From positions 1 to 19,326 of the forward strand of contig JBDREA010000167.1 in assembly GCA_043820265.1 (NCBI GenBank): DNA of 19,326 nucleotides, given 5' to 3'. This stretch comes from JBDREA01 sp043820265. GTDB lineage: Archaea > Altiarchaeota > Altiarchaeia > IMC4 > JBDREA01. Made by a program: the position numbers and the translations under genes. Positions 15,251-19,326 of the stretch are shown here, piece by piece; positions within the stretch are counted from its first letter, which is position 1, and every line of letters begins with the position of its first letter. The notes under the pieces were generated by a model that was given only the letters and a program-made list of their open reading frames with translations, was not told the origin of the DNA and ran no database searches.

Positions 15251-15258
15251 TTTATATA
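15251..15258 (+). promoter_or_regulatory. Strong TATA box of the hydrogenase operon
   Basis: TTTATATA is centred about 28 bp before the ATG of hydB at 15283, with no Shine-Dalgarno sequence between. This predicts a leaderless transcript for the four-gene operon, separate from rpl10e-ef1b. Confidence 0.6.
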
Positions 15259-15282
15259 TTCTCTGACATATATTTTCAGCGT

Positions 15283-16263
15283 ATGGAAAAATACATTTTG
15301 CACAGAGAAAACCTGGAAAAATTCATCAACTCCAATGCTAAAAAATTTCAGCTCATAGCTCCCGTAAAAAAAGATGACATAGTTGTATTTGAAGAGATAA
15401 AGGACTTTTCTGAACTGACTTTAGACTACATAAATACAAAGTTCCCACTAAGAAAATATTTTCTGCCGACCCCCGAAGAAGCCTTAAGATACAGACAAAT
15501 CAGTGTTACACCCATTTACGACAACACTAAAAGGTTGATCTTCGGTGTAAGACCCTGCGACGTCAATGCTTTGCTCCATCAAGACCAGGTCCTCTTAGAT
15601 GACGAATATATCGACCCATATTTCAAAAAGAGACGGGAAAATAATCTGATAATTTCTCTGCAATGCTGGCGGAGTGGCGAAGATTGCTTTTGCACTAGCA
15701 TGGGAACAGAAAAAGTAGAAGATGGATATGATTTACTATTCACAGAAATAGATGCAGGATACCTGGTCCAAGTCGGTTCACCCAAAGGTCAGAAGCTGAT
15801 AAAGTCAAATTCCAAACTCTTCAAGAAGACTTCTAAAACCGCTCAGATCAAACTTAGATGCAGTAAAAAGCTCCCAAAAAAGGACATTGGAAAATTGAAT
15901 GAGTTTGAAAACTTCCATAGCAGTGTCTGGGAGACGCATGCTCAGCGTTGCCTATCCTGCTGTGCCTGCACAACAACATGCCCGACATGCAAATGCTTCG
16001 GTATAAGGGACATAATAAACCTTGACCTAAAGAGCGGATCAAGGATTCGAGAACAGCAAAGCTGCCAATTAAAGGTATTCACGGTAGTGGCAGGAGAACA
16101 TGTATTCAGAGATGAAAGAGATAAAAGATTAAAACAAAGGATTATGCATAAACTCAACTACCACGCAATAACATACGGAAACCAGCTCTGCGTGGGATGC
16201 GGCAGATGCATTACGAACTGCCCCACAAAAATCGATATGACCGAAATAGTAGGAGAGATCTGA
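15283..16263 (+). CDS. hydB: Sulfhydrogenase subunit beta, iron-sulfur protein
   Basis: This 326-residue protein is the electron-transfer subunit of cytosolic group 3b NiFe hydrogenase (sulfhydrogenase), related to sulfite reductase subunit A. The C-terminal third holds two ferredoxin-like cysteine sets: C223-x2-C226-C227-x-C229-x3-C233-x2-C236-x-C238 and C303-x2-C306-x2-C309-x3-C313-P. A further FGVRPCDVNALLHQD motif (about 89-103) is typical of this family, and CWRSGEDCFCTSMG adds three cysteines. The predicted role is passing electrons between the small hydrogenase subunit and the FAD subunit HydG. It is first in the operon, with a leaderless promoter, and ends 4 nt before hydG. Family and gene order match the Pyrococcus sulfhydrogenase. 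Confidence 0.93.
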   Translation: MEKYILHRENLEKFINSNAKKFQLIAPVKKDDIVVFEEIKDFSELTLDYINTKFPLRKYFLPTPEEALRYRQISVTPIYDNTKRLIFGVRPCDVNALLHQDQVLLDDEYIDPYFKKRRENNLIISLQCWRSGEDCFCTSMGTEKVEDGYDLLFTEIDAGYLVQVGSPKGQKLIKSNSKLFKKTSKTAQIKLRCSKKLPKKDIGKLNEFENFHSSVWETHAQRCLSCCACTTTCPTCKCFGIRDIINLDLKSGSRIREQQSCQLKVFTVVAGEHVFRDERDKRLKQRIMHKLNYHAITYGNQLCVGCGRCITNCPTKIDMTEIVGEI

Positions 16264-16267
16264 ACAG

Positions 16268-17068
16268 ATGAAAAACTTAGAAAACGAATTCATACCCAAA
16301 CAGACAAAAGTCTTGTCGGTCAAAGACGAAACCGAAGACACAAAGCTTTATCGTCTTCTTTATCCCATCAAACACGACCCAGGCCAGTTCGTAGAGTTAA
16401 GCCTTTATAACATCGGGGAAGCCCCCTTCGGAATCTGCAGCTATTCAAAAAGATACATTGAAATCTGCGTTAGGGCTGTCGGGAGGGTTACAAACAGGTT
16501 ACATGACGATATAAAAAAAGGCGATAAAGTAGGGATTAGAGGACCCTACGGACACGGTTGGCCGATAAATGAGATGAAAGACAAAGACGTATTGCTTGTA
16601 GCCGGAGGAACCGGTCTGGTCCCTGTAAGGAGCGTTATAGAATACATAGAACAACACAGGAAGAATTTCGGTGACATCACAATCTTTTTAGGATTTAAAA
16701 AACCTGAACTCATACTTTTTGGAAACGATATAAAGCGCTGGGAAAAAGACTTCGACGTCAATCTGACTGTGGATGAAACGTGCCGGGGTTGGAAATGCAA
16801 CGTTGGATTAGTGACAAAATACCTGGAGAAAGCAAGGATCCCACCCCAAAATCGGGTCGTCTTGACGTGCGGACCCCCAGTAATGATGAAATACGTCATC
16901 CAGACACTGAAAAACAAGCACTACGCCGACGACCAGATATATTTGAGTCTTGAGCGGATGATGAAGTGCGGGTTTGGGAAATGCGGCCACTGTATGATAA
17001 AAGAAAAATATGTCTGCAAAGACGGGCCAATTTTTCGATATGACGAAGCAAGGGTTTTAGAGGATTAA
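16268..17068 (+). CDS. hydG: Sulfhydrogenase subunit gamma, FAD/NAD(P)-binding oxidoreductase
   Basis: This 266-residue protein belongs to the ferredoxin-NADP reductase-like family (HydG, PyrK and AsrB relatives). The N-terminal barrel binds FAD (PFGICSYS and the following strands to KGDKVGIRGPYGHG). The middle holds the NAD(P) site (VAGGTGLVPVRSVI, about 111-124, and VVLTCGPPVMMK). The C-terminus has a [2Fe-2S] motif with C234, C239, C242 and C250 in MKCGFGKCGHCMI...YVC. It should exchange electrons with NAD(P)H for the hydrogenase. The sequence does not settle a preference for NADH or NADPH. It lies 4 nt after hydB and 1 nt before hydD, so the genes are tightly coupled. Confidence 0.93.
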   Translation: MKNLENEFIPKQTKVLSVKDETEDTKLYRLLYPIKHDPGQFVELSLYNIGEAPFGICSYSKRYIEICVRAVGRVTNRLHDDIKKGDKVGIRGPYGHGWPINEMKDKDVLLVAGGTGLVPVRSVIEYIEQHRKNFGDITIFLGFKKPELILFGNDIKRWEKDFDVNLTVDETCRGWKCNVGLVTKYLEKARIPPQNRVVLTCGPPVMMKYVIQTLKNKHYADDQIYLSLERMMKCGFGKCGHCMIKEKYVCKDGPIFRYDEARVLED

Positions 17069-17069
17069 G

Positions 17070-17867
17070 ATGGCAAAGAAAAACAACGGAAAAAAAGGGA
17101 AAAAACCCAGAGTAGGGATATTCTCCCTTACTTCCTGTTCCGGTTGCCAGATGAGGATCCTAGACCTAGAAGATGTATTACTGGAGTTGCTTTCAAAAAT
17201 CGACCTCGTAGCTTTCCCACTTGCAAAAGATGAAAACGACGAAGGCCCGCTTGACATAGCCATCGTGGAGGGAGCCGTCGTTCAAAAAGAAGAGATTTCC
17301 AAAATCAAACACTTAAGGGAAAGAGCCAAGATCCTCATTGCGCTAGGAACATGTGCAACATATGGGGGAGTGCCAAGCATAAAAGATTTTGGCTACAAAG
17401 AGGAAATAGAAGAGGCAGTCTATCCAGACTCCTCTTTTTTAGGTTCAATCGACGTGTACGGAATCGCACACTACGTAGATGTGGACTACTATATCCGAGG
17501 CTGTCCACCGGAAAAGCTAGAGATACTTAAAGTCCTCAAATACCTTCTCGTTGGAAACATCCCCAGAAACATCCAGTACCCAGTATGCTTTGAATGCAGG
17601 CTCAGGGAAAACGAATGCTTCATCGTAGACAAGGAAAAGATGTGTATGGGTCCACTGACGCACGGGGGATGCAATGCCCCCTGTCCGAGCTTCGGCGTAC
17701 CATGCTATGGTTGCAGGGGGCCTTTGGACGACAGCAATCCCGAAGCATTGATTGAGATATTTAGAAAGGAGGGATTCTCAGAGGATGATCTTAAGAGGAT
17801 GTTCATAAAGTTCGCAGGTACGTCAAAAAAGTATTTGGAGTTGAGAGGTTTACATGCCAACGATTGA
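17070..17867 (+). CDS. hydD: Sulfhydrogenase subunit delta, NiFe hydrogenase small subunit
   Basis: This 265-residue protein is the small subunit of a group 3b hydrogenase. The proximal [4Fe-4S] ligands are C23 and C26 (TSCSGCQ), C95 (GTCATYGG) and C145 (RGCPP). Eight further cysteines (C173, C176, C183, C192, C201, C205, C212, C215) can hold two more [4Fe-4S] clusters, giving the usual three-cluster wire. The Lys-rich start carries no twin-arginine signal, so the enzyme is cytosolic, as expected for this group. The gene follows hydG after 1 nt and its end overlaps the start of hydA by 14 nt. Confidence 0.94.
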   Translation: MAKKNNGKKGKKPRVGIFSLTSCSGCQMRILDLEDVLLELLSKIDLVAFPLAKDENDEGPLDIAIVEGAVVQKEEISKIKHLRERAKILIALGTCATYGGVPSIKDFGYKEEIEEAVYPDSSFLGSIDVYGIAHYVDVDYYIRGCPPEKLEILKVLKYLLVGNIPRNIQYPVCFECRLRENECFIVDKEKMCMGPLTHGGCNAPCPSFGVPCYGCRGPLDDSNPEALIEIFRKEGFSEDDLKRMFIKFAGTSKKYLELRGLHAND

Positions 17868-19128
17868 ACTAGATCACATAACCAAGGTCGAAGGACACGC
17901 CAAACTGAAGGTGAAGGTAGACGGAGGAGTAGTAACAAAGTGCCAGTTAGAGGTCTTTGAGGGAGCAAGATACTTTGAGGGAATCCTTCAGGGCAGAAGA
18001 TACGATGAAGCGCCCCACCTCACTTCGAGAATCTGTGGAGTATGTAGTCAAGCGCACCTGATAACCGCTTTACAGGCTATTGAGAACGCCCTTGGAGTTG
18101 ATGTCTCTCCTCAGACGAGATTATTGCGCGAACTTCTTTTGTTGGGCCAGATGATTCAGAGTCACGCACTCCATTTGTATCTACTCGTTTTGCCGGATTA
18201 CATGGGCTTTGAGAGTGCTATTGCAATGGCTGCAAAGTACCCAAAGCACATTCAGAGGGCATTGAACATAAAAAAACTCGGAAACGACATCTGCACATTA
18301 ATTGGGGCAAGAGAAGTTCACTCGATTACCGCGGTACCCGGAGGTTTCTCTAAAATCCCCTCACAAAAAGAACTAGACTCGCTTTTGGAAAGAATCAAAA
18401 AACAGAAGGGAGATATTGTAAAAGCGGCTGAATTGTTCGCGGAATTCAAATATCCCGATTATCAGCGGCCCACAGAATATGTCGCGCTACAAAAAGAGGA
18501 CGAATACGCCCTCATGGATGGAACAATAAACTCTACAGAGGGTTTATGCATCAGCAAAGAAAGATACTTGGACTACTTTCAGGAAAACATCCAGGAATAC
18601 TCAACAGCGAAATTCGTAGTAAGCGAGGGAAAAGGGTACATGGTCGGTTCATTAGCTAGGATTAATCTTAATCAAAGGATGCTATCATCTGATGCCAGGA
18701 AGTTGATTGATAAGTCAAAGTTCGACTTCCCCAACTACAATCCGTTTTTGAACAACTTTGCTCAGGCAGTCGAGATGGTCCATTTCACAGACCGAGCTAT
18801 AGACATATTGGAAAATATCAGGATCCGAAAGGAAGACCCAGTAGATTTCAAGCTTAGGGCGGGAAGAGGCGTAGCAGCAACTGAAGTTCCAAGGGGAACC
18901 CTTTATCACGACTATGAATTAGACGACAAAGGAGATGTGGTACACGCAAACATTATCACGCCCACGACCCAGAACCTGAAGAACTGCGAAGACGACATAA
19001 AAGGATTCCTTCCAACAATCCTAAAAAAGAGCCAAAAACAGGTCGTCTCAAACATAGAAATGCTGATTCGAGCATACGACCCCTGCATCAGCTGCAGCAC
19101 ACACTTCCTGGATGTGGAGTGGGAATGA
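17854..19128 (+). CDS. hydA: Sulfhydrogenase subunit alpha, NiFe hydrogenase large (catalytic) subunit
   Basis: This 424-residue protein carries the NiFe centre. The ligands are complete: C61 and C64 in RICGVC and C411 and C414 in DPCISCSTH, with E13 in the conserved KVEGH start and H68 nearby. Seven residues (FLDVEWE) follow H417 and should be removed by a maturation protease after nickel insertion; that protease is not encoded in this window. The reaction is reversible H2 oxidation, coupled here to NAD(P) through HydD, HydB and HydG; related enzymes can also reduce sulfur. Length is close to Pyrococcus HydA. The gene overlaps hydD by 14 nt and is the last of the operon. Confidence 0.95.
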   Translation: MPTIELDHITKVEGHAKLKVKVDGGVVTKCQLEVFEGARYFEGILQGRRYDEAPHLTSRICGVCSQAHLITALQAIENALGVDVSPQTRLLRELLLLGQMIQSHALHLYLLVLPDYMGFESAIAMAAKYPKHIQRALNIKKLGNDICTLIGAREVHSITAVPGGFSKIPSQKELDSLLERIKKQKGDIVKAAELFAEFKYPDYQRPTEYVALQKEDEYALMDGTINSTEGLCISKERYLDYFQENIQEYSTAKFVVSEGKGYMVGSLARINLNQRMLSSDARKLIDKSKFDFPNYNPFLNNFAQAVEMVHFTDRAIDILENIRIRKEDPVDFKLRAGRGVAATEVPRGTLYHDYELDDKGDVVHANIITPTTQNLKNCEDDIKGFLPTILKKSQKQVVSNIEMLIRAYDPCISCSTHFLDVEWE

Positions 19129-19136
19129 TTTTTATT
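19129..19136 (+). promoter_or_regulatory. TATA-like box before the next secreted-protein gene
   Basis: TTTTTATT starts right after the hydA stop and is centred about 25 bp before ATG 19157. It could act as promoter for the next gene, or as the T tract ending the hyd transcript. Confidence 0.35.
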
Positions 19137-19156
19137 CCCTGGGATAAATTTCTAAT

Positions 19157-19326
19157 ATGAGTTCAAAAATGATAGTTTATCTTACAGTCTTATTCATTTT
19201 TCTTTCTGCCTTCACATCTGGCCAAACTGGCCTGGCAACAATCGATGGGGTGGTCATAAACGATAACACAGGATCACCTATCACAGATGTAACCATTGAT
19301 GTGTTTGTCTCAGATGACCACAGCAC
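19157..19326 (+). CDS. Secreted protein, N-terminal part only (cut by window edge)
   Basis: The last 170 bases encode 56 codons of an open frame. Residues 1 to about 24 form a signal peptide (MSSKMIVYLTVLFIFLSAFTSG). The next part, ATIDGVVINDNTGSPITDVTIDVFVSDD, fits the start of a carboxypeptidase-regulatory-like or similar beta-sandwich domain (a GxVxD..TGxPIxxVxV pattern). The rest lies outside the window, so its overall function cannot be stated. It starts 28 nt after hydA on the same strand and probably has its own promoter, since its product is extracellular while the hydrogenase is cytosolic. Confidence 0.65.
   Translation, partial: MSSKMIVYLTVLFIFLSAFTSGQTGLATIDGVVINDNTGSPITDVTIDVFVSDDHS

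Noticed and set aside
1..19326. CRISPR array, transposase, integrase or toxin-antitoxin pair
   Set aside because: No regularly spaced repeats, terminal inverted repeats or recognisable mobile-element proteins were seen on either strand.

Overview
The window is archaeal chromosomal DNA. Four kinds of evidence support this: ribosomal protein L10e directly followed by archaeal EF-1beta; an EndoQ-type DNA repair nuclease; TATA-like boxes centred about 27 bp before start codons or predicted transcript starts, many of them leaderless; and Shine-Dalgarno cores of the archaeal GGTGATC type. A textbook C/D box sRNA adds to this. The lineage cannot be fixed from the sequence. The mix of secreted Asn-rich surface proteins, a group 3b-type NiFe hydrogenase and many unrecognised proteins would suit an uncultivated DPANN-like or related euryarchaeal lineage, but that is a guess.

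Left part (1-3071). The minus strand from 2844 to the left edge is one uninterrupted frame of at least 948 codons. It has an intact receiver domain, then what looks like a degenerate histidine-kinase ATPase domain, then more than 400 residues I do not recognise. The gap upstream of it holds a C/D box 2'-O-methylation guide RNA (2944-3010) with boxes C, D', C' and D, a 7-bp terminal stem, its own TATA-like box and a T tract.

Middle left (3072-7212). EndoQ is followed 39 nt later by a fold-type IV (branched-chain-type) aminotransferase with an unusual 200-residue N-terminal extension. Next comes a 217-nt gap with two tail-to-tail remnants of 'GWNLIS'-type surface-protein ends, and then a 316-residue orphan protein.

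Middle right (7234-14313). This is a cell-surface locus. A leftward pair encodes a 1293-residue secreted propeller/Ig-like protein and a 202-residue secreted protein. It diverges from a 675-residue FG-GAP propeller/TPR protein with one C-terminal membrane anchor. The 107-bp divergent spacer carries a perfect 19-bp palindrome beside a TATA box. A short, highly charged protein follows.

Right part (14415-19326). rpl10e and ef1b overlap and form a translation operon. A strong leaderless promoter then precedes hydB-hydG-hydD-hydA, a complete cytosolic NAD(P)-linked sulfhydrogenase with all iron-sulfur and NiFe ligands present. Electrons would pass between H2 at HydA, the three [4Fe-4S] clusters of HydD, the iron-sulfur clusters of HydB and the FAD/[2Fe-2S] subunit HydG with NAD(P)H. 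The window ends inside the first 56 codons of another secreted protein. No tRNA, rRNA, CRISPR array, transposase or insertion sequence was seen, and no gene-free stretch exceeds 300 bases.
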